Shown: positions 15,270 to 25,100 of the stretch, piece by piece
Numbering within the stretch: position 1 is the stretch's first letter
Layout: every line of letters begins with the position of its first letter
Source of the DNA: Bacteroidales bacterium
Lineage (GTDB): Bacteria > Bacteroidota > Bacteroidia > Bacteroidales > UBA10428
Length of the DNA: 32,565 nucleotides
Assembly (NCBI GenBank): GCA_016938235.1
Contig: JAFGVA010000117.1
Span: forward strand, 1 to 32,565
Reading direction: 5' to 3'
Position numbers and translations under genes: made by a program
Notes under the pieces: model-generated
The model's input: the letters and a program-made list of their open reading frames with translations, nothing else
Databases searched by the model: none
What the model was told of the DNA's origin: nothing

Positions 15270-17906
15270 ATGAGCTCAAATAATAAAAGCATTTTTGATA
15301 GATTAAATCCCTACAATTATAAATTCGGGACGAAGATTAATATACTGGTTTTTGCTCTCATCGTAATTAGTCTATTTGCTTCTATATTAGTTAGCAACAA
15401 ATATTACAGGTCGGTTAGTAAGAATGCAAACCTTGATAATATTCATGAAATAAACAGTCTCAAAAAAGCTTCAATTGAAAAAGATTATAATGCTTTTATT
15501 AATAAACTTTCAAATACTTCTTTTTCAGATCTTGCCTTCTATGTAGAACAGATGATTCAGGGTTTCAATGACTTTCAGCACGAGAGAACCGAAGCTTTTT
15601 ATCCTGATTCTATCTCAATCTATCGTCGGGAATTGATGAATTATTATCAGGATGAATTTATTAAATCTATTCCATGGCAAAAACCTGCATTGCAGGATAT
15701 TTTCCCTCAAAACGATAAAGAAATTGTATTACAAACAATATACTTTGCAAAAAACGAATACCCTTTAGAAGAAAAATATAAGCTTGAACAAGTGCTTGAT
15801 TACACTCTCTACTCAAATAACCATTACATTATTCATGGAGAGGTAATGAAAATAACAAAGGAATTCGGATTCAGAAACGTTTACCTTATTGACAGTAAAA
15901 ATGGAGACATTATTTACAACATGAACAAAAACGTCACATTAGGGCTTAATATGTATCGCAGCTTTCTGAATAAAACTGTTTTTGCTGCAACATTTCAAAA
16001 AGCCATTATGGCCAGCCCCGGTATGATAATATCGAGTGAATTCTCAAACTTTGTTCCTTCATTAAACCAACCGGCTGCATTTTACGCCTTACCAATAATG
16101 GGCTATGACAACAAAGTTATTGCTGTGGTTATAGCAGAAATCGGACCTGAATTTTTAAATAAAATGATATTTGGTACCTCACCAAAAGATTCTCAGGTCG
16201 ATCATGTTATTATTGGCGAAGACCTTCAGTTACGTTCTTTTCCGCTTGAACAGGTATTGTATCCTGATAAGTTTGTCCAAAATCTTAAAGAAAAAGCCAG
16301 GAAAGATGTCGACTTTCAGAAAGCAAGTCTTTTAAAAACAGCCGCCCTTAACCTGTCCTTTCCCTCCGACTTTGATATATTAGATTCTGAAGGATTAAAA
16401 GCAAATAATTACATGAATGAAAGTGCCTATCTATGCTCAACTCCTTTAAACATTATAAATCACAACTGGTATCTGGTATCTCAGATTGAAACAAAAAAAG
16501 TTGCAAAAAATGAATTCAGCTATAGCCTTGCGATGGGTATTGTTTTTAACGCTGTTTTAATTTTATCCATTTTTCTTACCTATTTATGGCGTAAATCAAT
16601 GGTAAACAGATTAAAAATGCTGAAAAATGGAATACAAAAACTCGCTGAGGGTGAGAAACAGGAAGAAATGATAAATAAATGGCATGATGAATTAGGCGAA
16701 TCAATTGATACATTCCTCGAATTATCAAACAGGATCGATGAGGCAGGGAAATTTGCGCATGATCTCAGCGATGGAAAATATGATTCTAATTTTGATGCTA
16801 TTTCGGAAAATGACAGCTTTGCAAGCGCATTAAATACCTTAAAAGAGACCTTGAAAAAAAACAAGGATGAAGAGAATATTCGTGCCGAGGAGGATCGAAT
16901 TCGCAACTGGACCAATGAAGGAATTGCCATGTTTAATGATTTACTTCGTGAAAGTAATAACGACATAAAAAACCTGGCTTACATTATTATTGAAAGTCTT
17001 ACGAAATATATTCATTCACCTGTGGGTGGAATTTACCTTGTTGATGGTGAAGAAGAATCTTCAAAAAAGATTAAGCTAATCGCAGCTTATGCCTACGACA
17101 GAAGGAAGCAAATTAATAAAGTTATAAATATTGGCGAAGGAATAGTTGGTAATTGTTACCTCGAAAAGAAATTTATAACACTTAAAAAAATACCCCAGGA
17201 TTACATCGAAATCGGATCCGGATTAGGAAAAGCCTCACCAAATGTTTTGTATGTTATTCCGCTGCTTTATAATGATGAAGTTCTTGGCTTTTTAGAATTA
17301 GCTGCTTTCGAAGAACTTAAACCATATGAAATTGAATTCGTTGAGAAGCTGGCTGAAAATATCGCTGCTACTTTCTCTACCGTGAGACTAAATTCAAAAA
17401 CAGCTGAACTACTAGACGAATCAAAAAGAAGAGCGAATGAAATAGTACAGCAGGAAGAAGAAATGAGGCAGAATATGGAAGAAATGCAGGCTACACAAGA
17501 GGAGCTGGCAAGATTACGTGACGAAGATGAAGCAAGAACAAAGCAATTGCAGACTGAGATTTATAACTCTAAATCCATGATACAGCAACTTATAAACAGT
17601 ATGGATGGAGAAGTTATTATTAAAGATGCTAACGGTTTAATTGTGCTTGTTAACGAAGAAGCTGCAAAACGGTTTAAAACTGCACCTGAGAAACTAGTCG
17701 GCAAATCAGATGCTGACCTGTACCCACCTGATAGAGCAGAGCACGAAGCTCATATGGATCAGATGGCCTTAAACGATGGTCTTGTAAGCGAAGAAATAAC
17801 CGACCTTGTTGGTACTGAAAAACAAGCATATTTTGTTGTTAAAAAACAGTTTTATATTCCAACAACACGCCAAACAGGAATAATTACAACACGTATGAAG
17901 CGTTAA
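15270..17906 (+). CDS. Membrane sensor with HAMP, GAF and PAS domains and no output domain
   Basis: An 878-residue inner-membrane signalling protein. TM1 is at about residues 23-44, a periplasmic sensor region at about 45-412, TM2 at about 415-437, a HAMP-like linker to about 545, a GAF domain at about 548-705 ([44 protein letters not shown]), a charged coiled coil at about 710-767 rich in EEM and QATQEEL, and a PAS domain at about 768-877 ([31 protein letters not shown]). It ends four residues after the PAS fold. No His-kinase, GGDEF or methyl-accepting output is present, so it must signal through a partner or was truncated. No response regulator or kinase gene is adjacent. Related GAF/PAS proteins without output occur in Bacteroidota. 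Confidence 0.82.
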   Translation: MSSNNKSIFDRLNPYNYKFGTKINILVFALIVISLFASILVSNKYYRSVSKNANLDNIHEINSLKKASIEKDYNAFINKLSNTSFSDLAFYVEQMIQGFNDFQHERTEAFYPDSISIYRRELMNYYQDEFIKSIPWQKPALQDIFPQNDKEIVLQTIYFAKNEYPLEEKYKLEQVLDYTLYSNNHYIIHGEVMKITKEFGFRNVYLIDSKNGDIIYNMNKNVTLGLNMYRSFLNKTVFAATFQKAIMASPGMIISSEFSNFVPSLNQPAAFYALPIMGYDNKVIAVVIAEIGPEFLNKMIFGTSPKDSQVDHVIIGEDLQLRSFPLEQVLYPDKFVQNLKEKARKDVDFQKASLLKTAALNLSFPSDFDILDSEGLKANNYMNESAYLCSTPLNIINHNWYLVSQIETKKVAKNEFSYSLAMGIVFNAVLILSIFLTYLWRKSMVNRLKMLKNGIQKLAEGEKQEEMINKWHDELGESIDTFLELSNRIDEAGKFAHDLSDGKYDSNFDAISENDSFASALNTLKETLKKNKDEENIRAEEDRIRNWTNEGIAMFNDLLRESNNDIKNLAYIIIESLTKYIHSPVGGIYLVDGEEESSKKIKLIAAYAYDRRKQINKVINIGEGIVGNCYLEKKFITLKKIPQDYIEIGSGLGKASPNVLYVIPLLYNDEVLGFLELAAFEELKPYEIEFVEKLAENIAATFSTVRLNSKTAELLDESKRRANEIVQQEEEMRQNMEEMQATQEELARLRDEDEARTKQLQTEIYNSKSMIQQLINSMDGEVIIKDANGLIVLVNEEAAKRFKTAPEKLVGKSDADLYPPDRAEHEAHMDQMALNDGLVSEEITDLVGTEKQAYFVVKKQFYIPTTRQTGIITTRMKR

Positions 17907-17983
17907 TAAAACTGAAGAATCCGGAATCAGGCAGGATTTTATGTAAAAAATCATTTTTTTGTAGGTAATCGAACAAAAAATTA

Positions 17984-17991
17984 TAAATTTG
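17984..17991 (+). promoter_or_regulatory. Promoter -7 box of tRNA-Arg
   Basis: TAAATTTG matches TAnnTTTG, 18 bases before the tRNA. A TTTG at 17958-17961 gives a spacer of 22, slightly longer than usual. Confidence 0.6.
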
Positions 17992-18009
17992 CAGCCGATT
18001 TAAAAAGCT

Positions 18010-18083
18010 GGTTCCGTAGCTCAGCTGGATAGAGCAACGGCCTTCTAAGCCGTAGGTCACAGGTTCGAATCCTGTCGGAATCA
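18010..18083 (+). tRNA. tRNA-Arg (anticodon UCU)
   Basis: A 74-base cloverleaf. The acceptor stem GGTTCCG pairs with CGGAATC (one G-T) with discriminator A at 18083. The D arm contains AGCTCAGCTGGATAGAGC. The anticodon stem ACGGC/GCCGT holds the loop CTTCTAA with anticodon TCT, which reads AGA/AGG. The T arm is ACAGGTTCGAATCCTGT. CCA is not encoded (CTT follows). A promoter box lies upstream and a terminator immediately downstream, so it is a single tRNA unit. Confidence 0.97.
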
Positions 18084-18088
18084 CTTAA

Positions 18089-18129
18089 GAGTATTGAGTG
18101 TGAGTGAAGAGCAAGTTCTTTACTCACAC
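18089..18129. repeat. Left direct repeat flanking the four-helix-bundle gene
   Basis: Forty-one bases beginning GAGTATTGAGTGTGAGTG that match 18771-18811 at 33 of 41 positions in the same orientation. This copy also forms the stem of the tRNA terminator. The two copies enclose the four-helix-bundle gene. Confidence 0.6.
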
Positions 18130-18136
18130 TTTTTTT
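18097..18136 (+). terminator. Rho-independent terminator of tRNA-Arg
   Basis: AGTGTGAGT pairs with ACTCACACT, extended by AAGA/TTCT with small bulges and a short GCAAG loop, and is followed directly by a run of seven T. It starts 14 bases after the tRNA. Confidence 0.82.
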
Positions 18137-18192
18137 GTTTTAGGTGTTCACAACTCTCCACTCACACTCTAACTCTTGCTTATATGTTGTAT

Positions 18193-18200
18193 TATATTTG
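18193..18200 (+). promoter_or_regulatory. Promoter -7 box of the four-helix-bundle gene
   Basis: TATATTTG matches TAnnTTTG, 15 bases before the ATG at 18216. The 15 bases 18193-18207 equal 13134-13148. Confidence 0.6.
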
Positions 18201-18215
18201 TTTACAAAACTCAAT

Positions 18216-18563
18216 ATGTTCGATTTTGAAAAATTGGAAGTATACAAAAAAGCAAAGCTTTTTAATTTAAATGTATATAATTTCTTAGAAAGTGAATTAT
18301 TGGTTAGTAGTAATAAAAAAGATCAACTGGAAAGAGCTGCTTTTAGTGTAATGTTAAATATTGCAGAAGGCTCAGGTCGTTTTACAAATAAAGACAAGCG
18401 CCACTTTTATGTTATAGCAAGAGGTTCAGCTTTTGAATGTGTAGCAATTTTTGATTTCTTATTAGCCAAAAAGATTATTAATGACAAGACTTATACGGAA
18501 TATTATTCTTCTTTAGAAGAACTTTCTAAGATGCTATTGGCTATGATTAAGAAATTGTCATGA
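18216..18563 (+). CDS. Four-helix-bundle protein, S23/IVP family
   Basis: A 115-residue protein from ATG 18216; the longer frame starts at a GTG in the CT-rich tract ahead of the promoter. The sequence has the S23/IVP hallmark order: FEKLEVYKKAKLFNLNVYNF in helix 1, LERAAFSVMLNIAEGSGR in helix 2 with the near-invariant NIAEGSGR, then FYVIARGSAFECVAIFDFL and a final helix. The family was first found inside intervening sequences of 23S rRNA genes. Free-standing copies are frequent in Bacteroidota, and a relative (Avd) aids diversity-generating retroelements. The molecular role is unknown; nucleic-acid binding is suspected for relatives. No reverse transcriptase or rRNA is nearby. The gene sits between two degenerate direct repeats beside a tRNA, which suggests it arrived as a small unit. 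Confidence 0.88.
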   Translation: MFDFEKLEVYKKAKLFNLNVYNFLESELLVSSNKKDQLERAAFSVMLNIAEGSGRFTNKDKRHFYVIARGSAFECVAIFDFLLAKKIINDKTYTEYYSSLEELSKMLLAMIKKLS

Positions 18564-18902
18564 TAAGCTGTTTACCCTATAATAAATAATCCCCGTTTAA
18601 CCCTATACACCATTGTTATTAGCATCACTATATCTTCCTTAATCTTCTGTAAATAAAATCGAATTTTTACTGTTTATAAGCATGAAAACAGATACCTGAT
18701 GTTTTTAGATTTATTTAAATCAATCATATAAAACAAGATCTGCATAGAGTCAGATTCATGGAGCAGAGCTGAGTAGTAAGTGTGTGTGAAGTGCAAGTCC
18801 TTTATTCATAAGCTTTATTTATGCCATAATCAGTTTACTTGTAATTTCATTATTAACCAGGAGTTACTAACTTCGATTACTAAGTCAGGTCTGCATTAGA
18901 AC
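18564..18902. other. Gene-free stretch after the four-helix-bundle gene
   Basis: This 339-bp AT-rich stretch has no credible gene in any frame. It contains the right direct repeat (18771-18811) and two short related words, AGATCTGCAT (about 18738) and AGGTCTGCAT (about 18888), on either side of it. No terminator, promoter box or RNA structure is convincing. Confidence 0.5.
18771..18811. repeat. Right direct repeat flanking the four-helix-bundle gene
   Basis: Starts GAGTAGTAAGTGTGTGTG and aligns with 18089-18129 at 33 of 41 positions without gaps. The mismatches break the hairpin, and no T run follows, so this copy should not terminate transcription. Confidence 0.6.
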
Positions 18903-19238
18903 TTAAAATAATCCATGCCTGTGCTTTGCTACAATATCATATACCCAGTCGCGAATAAATTTTGGTATTACAACAAACACATATAGAAAACGGATAATAC
19001 CGGGTAGCTGTCTGAATATTCGAAGTGCTGCATCTGATTTAATATAAGCTTTTTGGTTTCGTATTAAAACCACTGACTTATCGTAATCAGATGGAAAACC
19101 ATAATTCTTTAACAACTCTTGACCCTGGGGTGAAAAAAGCGAAATATACTGGAATAAATTATCTCCACCTCTTAGCGATAAGAACGCCACAGTTTTATTA
19201 CACAGAGTACATGTATCATCAATTAGCAATAAGTCCAT
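18903..19238 (-). CDS. DCC-family (DUF393) thiol-disulfide oxidoreductase-like protein
   Basis: A 111-residue protein with the DCC layout: an N-terminal strand ending IDDTCTLCN with a CxxC at Cys10/Cys13, a short helix, YISLFSPQG, a strand VVLIRNQKAYIKSDAALRIFRQL, a hydrophobic IIRFLYVFVVIPKFIRDWVYDIVA and a basic end. Most relatives read D-G-x-C; here the second position is Asp, which should not abolish the CxxC. The family is thioredoxin-like and thought to do thiol-disulfide exchange, with unknown partners. The length is a little short of typical members, and the usual C-terminal Arg-x-x-FG is reduced to HRHGLF. It lies 119 bases downstream of the PorP-like gene on the same strand and may be read through from it. 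Confidence 0.82.
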   Translation of the reverse strand: MDLLLIDDTCTLCNKTVAFLSLRGGDNLFQYISLFSPQGQELLKNYGFPSDYDKSVVLIRNQKAYIKSDAALRIFRQLPGIIRFLYVFVVIPKFIRDWVYDIVAKHRHGLF

Positions 19239-19357
19239 GGCACAAACTAAGGATTAAACATAATATCATTTTATTTCAGCTTTTTACTGGCAGCCGTTTA
19301 TAAGGCTTGATGCTAATTGTATGATAATAAAGGATTGAAACTGGCAAAAAGTTCAAA

Positions 19358-20299
19358 TTACTTACTTTTATCATAGGTCGGACAGTCATATATATCCCTG
19401 CAAATCCGATAACCAACAGATACCTGGTGTGAGCCGTAATTATTCATTTGCAGCCTGTTAATGCCTAGATCAAAGCAATACTGGAAATTCCATTTATCTA
19501 AATCGTATCCAACAAACAAGATTACATTCTGGTTGGCACTCATAAGGTCACCCAGGTATTTTCTGATTAAAATTCCCGAGCTAATCTGGTTTTCAAAACA
19601 AATACGATTTTTTAAATCTACCTGCAACAGGTTTTCTCCCCTGGCAATATAAACCGTTGATTTTATGTTAAATTTATTTTTTCTTGGCTTAAAATAATAC
19701 CCCGCTAATAAAGTTGAGAAAAATGAATCGTTCCCATACTCCAAATAATATTCTGTGCTAAGGGGTAATAGGTTATAAACCGCTAAACCTCCAAAAAACC
19801 TATCGCTATAAAGATAAAAACCACTGGCCGCATTATAGTAAAACTCAGAAAAAACAGTACGGGAAATTGCAGGATCAATAAGGTATTCTGTAAAATCACG
19901 CTCATCAAAGGTGTACTGACCAAGCTTACCTGAAAGTCCCAGGCTAAGCCTTGTATTGCTTCTGCCTAAAAACATTTGAAATGTATAAATCAACTCGCAA
20001 CCTAAATTCTGAGTTGCTCCATTATTATCTCTTACCAGGTTCGCTCCCAAACCATGTTTTTTATACTTACTGAATTGCTTTGGTACCTGGGCATAAAATG
20101 TCTGAATAGACGGTGCTCCCTGTATTCCTAGCCATTGATGCTTATCTGAAATTCCAAAGGTCTTACAATCGGTAATAGCTGTAGCAGCGGGATTTACAAG
20201 GCTGGAATTCAAATAATACTGATTATGCACAGCCAATTGCTGCGCGAAAAGCGCTGAAGAAAACACGAATGATATGAAAAGAATGACCGTTTTCTTCAC
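19358..20299 (-). CDS. PorP/SprF-family type IX secretion outer-membrane protein
   Basis: A 313-residue outer-membrane beta-barrel protein. It begins at GTG 20299, two bases beyond the preceding stop; no ATG is available before the signal peptide KKTVILFISFVFSSALFAQ. The mature N-terminus has the PorP/SprF signature QYYLNSSLVNPAATA, followed by GAPSIQTFYAQVP, GLGANLVRDNNG and alternating amphipathic strands ending HQVSVGYRICR. In Flavobacterium johnsoniae such proteins are needed for export or attachment of specific type-B CTD substrates (SprF for SprB). Here the gene directly follows a type-B CTD protein, so the two are very likely a substrate/partner pair in one transcript. The Cys-containing tail (CRDIYDCPTYDKSK) is unusual. 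Confidence 0.9.
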   Translation of the reverse strand: MKKTVILFISFVFSSALFAQQLAVHNQYYLNSSLVNPAATAITDCKTFGISDKHQWLGIQGAPSIQTFYAQVPKQFSKYKKHGLGANLVRDNNGATQNLGCELIYTFQMFLGRSNTRLSLGLSGKLGQYTFDERDFTEYLIDPAISRTVFSEFYYNAASGFYLYSDRFFGGLAVYNLLPLSTEYYLEYGNDSFFSTLLAGYYFKPRKNKFNIKSTVYIARGENLLQVDLKNRICFENQISSGILIRKYLGDLMSANQNVILFVGYDLDKWNFQYCFDLGINRLQMNNYGSHQVSVGYRICRDIYDCPTYDKSK

Positions 20300-20301
20300 A
20301 G

Positions 20302-22029
20302 TTATCTTTTTATAGTTACCTGGCCTTTATAAGGCTTTTTTATTTCCGGTACCGAAATCAAATACCAGTATGTGCCCTCAGGTAATGATCTTCCGGATGA
20401 TGTTCCGTCCCATTCACCATCCTCTGCTTTATAACTGGCAACAGTATTTCCAAACCTGTCAAACACAAAAATCTCTGCATCGGGTTCATTTAACAAAAAA
20501 GGTATAAGCCAGGTATCGTTGTAACCATCTCCATTTGGAGTGAAAAAATTAGGAATACCAATATCAAGTATTACTTCTATCTCATCATCTGCTTTGCAAC
20601 CCAAATGATTGGTAATTGTAAGAGAATAAATACCGGAATTACTAACAGTAATTGTCTGTTCTGCACTACCAGTCGACCAATCATATGCAGAATAAACAGA
20701 ATCGGGCGAAAGTTCAATACTTGTGCCGGCTGGTATTATGGTATCATTTCCCAAACTAAATTCGGGGCTATCCAGCACCACAACATTCAGACAATAATTT
20801 TCCTGCTGCGGAAGCCCCTCATCAATTACAAGATTTACATTATAAGTACCGGGTTCATCATAAAAGACCGGTGGAGGATTTCTTTCTGTTGAAGATGCAG
20901 GATTTGCATTTGTACAACCGGGGAAATACATCCTGGTAAGTGTAGAATTATCAATATTGGCTACAAAAGTAAATAAAGTATCTCCCACCCTGAAAACATC
21001 AGATATTCCCTGTGGATTGTAAAGACTACCAATTTCTCCAAGTGAAGTAAACTCAGGATCGCTGTTGAGTCCGTTATAAAACTCCATCCTCACAATATCG
21101 TTAAACCTGTTTAACACGAAACCGTATGTTCTTTCGCAATCGCGAAGTATTGTTAAATCAAAAGGGTAATGTAATACAGCACTACCGCCAATTGTACTTC
21201 CGGATGGTGTTGATAAAAGTGAACTGCCAAACTCCAGTCTTGAAATTTCGTGACCATCGTAGTTTGAGATAAACATGTACCAATTTCCGTTTTCATAGAT
21301 TGGTAAAATTCCACATGGGCTATTCAGGCTGGCAGGATTTCCCAGGTTTTCGCCAATGGGAGGGCTATCCAGACCGCCGGTAAACACAAACCGGGTAGTC
21401 GTGTTTGTATTTTTGTTTACGGTGAAGCCAATCCAAGTGCCATCAACAGATTCAAGATATAAATCAACCGGATAGTCTAAAGCTCCAATATTACCCAGGT
21501 TATTAACTGCAGGCGAATTGTTGGCTAAAGAATTCCCGAAATCAAGCCTGACCAATCTCGATTCTTCACGTTGTCCGCCAATAACAAAAACATACCATTC
21601 CGAATTGTCATGAACAACTTGTATTCCTTGTAAATGCCGGGGCAAAGCACCGCCAAGATTACCCATATTAACCGAGGTAGGTTCTGATAAAAAATCTGCA
21701 CCATAGGTATTTCTTGTAACGGTTCCGTCGTTATGATTTGTTATAAAAGCATAGTACACCTCATTATCTTCTGCAAAATCGATAAATGCAGGACCGTTTA
21801 ATGTACCAGAATTTGATAAATTTTCTCCTTCTGGTATATAAGCAAGGTTTCCTGAACAGAAATTCCAATAATATGAGGCTGCCTCCCTGGATTGATTCAC
21901 GATAATTAGAGAATCATCAATACAAACAGTGTCAGCTGCTGTGAATAGAGCCTGAGCATGAAGCGGGTTTGTATTTAGGATTGATAATACTGTAAGTATA
22001 ATATAAAATAAAACATTCTTATGTGACAT
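20302..22029 (-). CDS. Secreted type-B CTD protein with propeller and split PKD domain
   Basis: A 575-residue T9SS substrate. The signal peptide covers residues 1-26. Residues 27-60 (VCIDDSLIIVNQS, YYWNFCSG) look like the first half of a PKD domain. About 62-370 holds six blades with the recurring pattern 'L..P.GI......W Y.FV.N.....L.RL.FG.SL...P...NLGN.G'. About 372-425 (NPPPVFYDEPGTYNVNLVID) looks like the second PKD half. A second Ig-like module (LGNDTIIPAGTSIELSP, YDWSTGS) follows, then the C-terminal gliding-motility-type domain at about 488-575 (NFFTPNGDGYNDTW, IFVFDRFGN, WDGTSSGRSLPEGTYWYLI). This is the type-B sorting domain. It lies immediately upstream of the PorP/SprF-like gene. 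The ligand of the propeller is unknown. Confidence 0.88.
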   Translation of the reverse strand: MSHKNVLFYIILTVLSILNTNPLHAQALFTAADTVCIDDSLIIVNQSREAASYYWNFCSGNLAYIPEGENLSNSGTLNGPAFIDFAEDNEVYYAFITNHNDGTVTRNTYGADFLSEPTSVNMGNLGGALPRHLQGIQVVHDNSEWYVFVIGGQREESRLVRLDFGNSLANNSPAVNNLGNIGALDYPVDLYLESVDGTWIGFTVNKNTNTTTRFVFTGGLDSPPIGENLGNPASLNSPCGILPIYENGNWYMFISNYDGHEISRLEFGSSLLSTPSGSTIGGSAVLHYPFDLTILRDCERTYGFVLNRFNDIVRMEFYNGLNSDPEFTSLGEIGSLYNPQGISDVFRVGDTLFTFVANIDNSTLTRMYFPGCTNANPASSTERNPPPVFYDEPGTYNVNLVIDEGLPQQENYCLNVVVLDSPEFSLGNDTIIPAGTSIELSPDSVYSAYDWSTGSAEQTITVSNSGIYSLTITNHLGCKADDEIEVILDIGIPNFFTPNGDGYNDTWLIPFLLNEPDAEIFVFDRFGNTVASYKAEDGEWDGTSSGRSLPEGTYWYLISVPEIKKPYKGQVTIKR

Positions 22030-22071
22030 TTTCTGGTTTAGTAGTTTGTTCTGTGCTGTTTTATACCTAAA

Positions 22072-22145
22072 AACAGATTGCTTCGTTTTCGTTCCTTAAA
22101 CTCGCAATGACGTCATTGCGAGGAAATATGACGAAGCAATCTGTT
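22072..22145. repeat. REP-like nested palindrome
   Basis: Outer arms AACAGATTGCTTCGT (22072-22086) and ACGAAGCAATCTGTT (22131-22145) are perfect 15-bp complements. Inside is a perfect 22-bp palindrome at 22101-22122 centred on GACGTC. The element sits between the giant secreted protein gene and the type-B CTD gene on the same strand, so it would fold in any read-through RNA. The words CAGATTGCTTCGT and CGCAATGACG are, from memory, typical of dispersed intergenic repeats in several phyla. No transposase is near. Confidence 0.85.
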
Positions 22146-22199
22146 GATTAATAATAGTTAGTTTTATATTTATTTTTTCATGAAAACAAATAGTTATAA

Positions 22200-25100
22200 C
22201 TATGGATTACTTGACTTCAAAATCTGTCCCTGGAAGATATTTTCAGCGGAACCAGTATTATTTTTACCGGTAATCATGAAAATATATGTTCCATCAGGAA
22301 TACTGCTCTTTCTCCAGTTCAGGAAGTTTTGGCCGGCATTGCCACTGCAATTAGCTATTCTATCTACCATCTGACCATTCATGTTATATATAGACAAATC
22401 AACATCGTAATAATCCTGGGTCAATGTATATTCAAAGCTTACAACATCGACAAATGGTGTTGGATAAACCTTAACAAACTGCTCTGCTGAATTATCTGAG
22501 GTGCTGCTTGATTCTTCATAGTTTATCGAAATCAGGTTGTTCAATTCAGTCATTTCAACAAATTTGTATGCATCGTCAACAATGGCTATGAAGTCAATTG
22601 ACTTATCTGTATTTGGTAAGGTATAAGTGCCTTTTAATTCAATTGTTTCTCCCGGCAGGAATTCTTCCTGACTAAGTTCTGCAATGGCAAATTCGTGCAC
22701 GCCATTGCCGATCACCGGATAAATTCTGAACCAAACATTATTGCCAATTATTCCCCGGTTATGCGCCCTTGCTGTCACCTCAACCTGTCCATCTCCTAAA
22801 TCAGTAAAATTGATACTTATTGCCTCGAAATCGTAGATTTCAAGTAACAAATCATCCGGATCTTCAAACTCAAAACTTGATTCAACAAGAGTACCTTCGT
22901 AATTTATTTCTGTTAAATCAATTATGGTGCGAATATCCACTTCCTCAGGAATTTCATCAGCATTTATCATAAATGGTAAATACTGTTTTTTACGCTCTCC
23001 CGGAATAATATCTCCCAAATCAATCGTTAAAATTCCCTGAGCATAACTACAATTCTCATCAAGGCTATCGGTAAGCACTGTGTAATATGGGCCGGGATTA
23101 ATGCTTATAATTGAATTTGATGAGATGTCTGTTCCGGTATTCTTAGCGGTTAGCATAGTAACTACATAAATATCTTCATCGCTTTCATATAGGATGGTAT
23201 CTGAGACAGGTGTTCCGTTAATGCTGTATACCTCATTAGTAATACGAATTCTTGGTCCCAAAGGTCTGACTGACAAACTTCCGGATTCAACCTCTTTTTC
23301 CCCGTCCCGGTCAGAATAACTAAGTACCTGTCCGTTTGTAAGAGGCAGTATCTCAGCGTCGGTATTATAGCTGTCGACAATTCCCTCCTGCATTATTACC
23401 AGTTGTGAAGTATCTGTAGCTGGGAAAGTAGTGAAATTGTTTAAATCCAAAACTCCACCGCTCATGCTTAACTCACCTTCTACTGCATCAAAATCATCTG
23501 ATGAGAAGTTTACATTCGAATACTTAATTTTACCTGTAGGAACGAAATTGCCAGTTGTTGAAATGCTTAATTCAGATAAACCGGCATTGTCAATCACCAT
23601 TTTCTGGTATGCTGAAATCCTGCCATTTTCATCTTTATCGACTACACTAAACAAAGCATCGGGTACCTGGTATGAAATACTGCCGTTATTGGTTCCATCG
23701 TAATGCATCTTTGTTCCCGTAATTGTAAATGGTATCTTATAAATTCCTTTCTCCAATGCAGGATTAACCTTTATAAGAAACACAAAATATGCTTTCCGGG
23801 TAGGCTGCATCAGGTTAAGTGTATCTCCCATCTTTATCAGCACCTCACTTTCGGGTTGATTAAAGCGCCAGCCGGTTGTAAAGGTTCCCGGCTGATCTCC
23901 GGGTACTATTTCATCGCCTTCAACATGCGATGGAACAAGCGGTCGAGGATAAGCCACATAAGACATCTCGACTGTTCCTAATTCAGCTTTTAACTGAGGT
24001 TTTACACAAGTATTAATCCAGTTATCGTTGGTACTGTTTCCAACTTCAACACGCACCTCAAAGAAAGTTCCCGTTACTTGTTTTGGAAATTCTGCTAAAT
24101 CCGGATTACCCGGATTAAGGTCAGCATATGGCACCAGGGTTATTGTCTTTTCATCATAAGCAGGGTCAACAATCGATGACATTGAAATTGCCGGTTCGAT
24201 TAAAGTACAAGGATCTTTTGCCCCAACAAATGTTGTGATTGTCGATTCTCCAAAGCCATATGAAATATGATAGGGATCGAAATTATAGTTAAACGCATGT
24301 GGTTCGTTGGTATCGCTGATAATATGTTTCAGGTAAACGGTATCGATGCCCATGTAAACCATTTCAGGTACTACCTCTGACTTCAATGAAATATCTGTTC
24401 CTGTTGCATAGCCAGATAATACATGCGAGAAGATTACCCATGGTGAACCACCGAATATTTCTTCACATACCAGAACTCCACCTTTGCTTATTTCAACAGA
24501 ACCTTCCCTGCCCCGGCCTTCGTAATCGGCGTGAATTGTAATGTGTGTTTTACCCAGGGTTTCAAAGAAATCGTCACCGTATGTGCCATCAGCACCACTG
24601 TACCAGCCAGAATCTACCTTACCGTATATATCGTCGGTAAATGGTACGGTCGGAAAATCAAGAAAGTCTTCTCCATCGCCGGGCATAAATGCATCGTGCA
24701 GGAATCCCGTTTTAGAAGAAAAACGGTCGCCACGATCGTCAATCCAGTCGTCTTTACCATCGAAATTATCATCGTCTAAAGCTGCCGGAATTAGCAACTG
24801 AGGGATGTAAACCTGGTATTCAAATGCGCTTTCCCAGATTTCAACTTCGTTCCAGGTATTCGGATTATCGATCCATTTTGAAAACTTTTGTCCGTCAATC
24901 TGTACAATTGAATCTGTATTGTAAGTTCCGTCTTCATTTTTAGGTAAAGTAATTCGGTACCCCCCCATACCTTTCGGAATGGAATATATAAAGTATCCGA
25001 AAACTCCATCGCCATATTCCGGCACTCCATCGAGGATTTCAGAAAGATCGTTATAGTCTACATCGTAGCCCACATTTCTTATCCAGTAGTATGTGTACTC

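Noticed and set aside
18144-18215. Upstream extension of the four-helix-bundle gene
   Set aside because: It starts at GTG in a CT-rich repeat and crosses the promoter box; the family begins at the ATG at 18216.
18216-18563. Avd protein of a diversity-generating retroelement
   Set aside because: There is no reverse transcriptase or template/variable repeat pair in the window; this is the free-standing S23/IVP type.
18010-18902. Genomic island integrated at the tRNA
   Set aside because: No integrase is present and no copy of the tRNA 3' end is visible downstream; the repeats found lie outside the tRNA.
22190-22203. Perfect 14-base palindrome ATAGTTATAACTAT at the giant gene's stop
   Set aside because: It is pure AT apart from one G/C pair and such palindromes arise often by chance in this composition.
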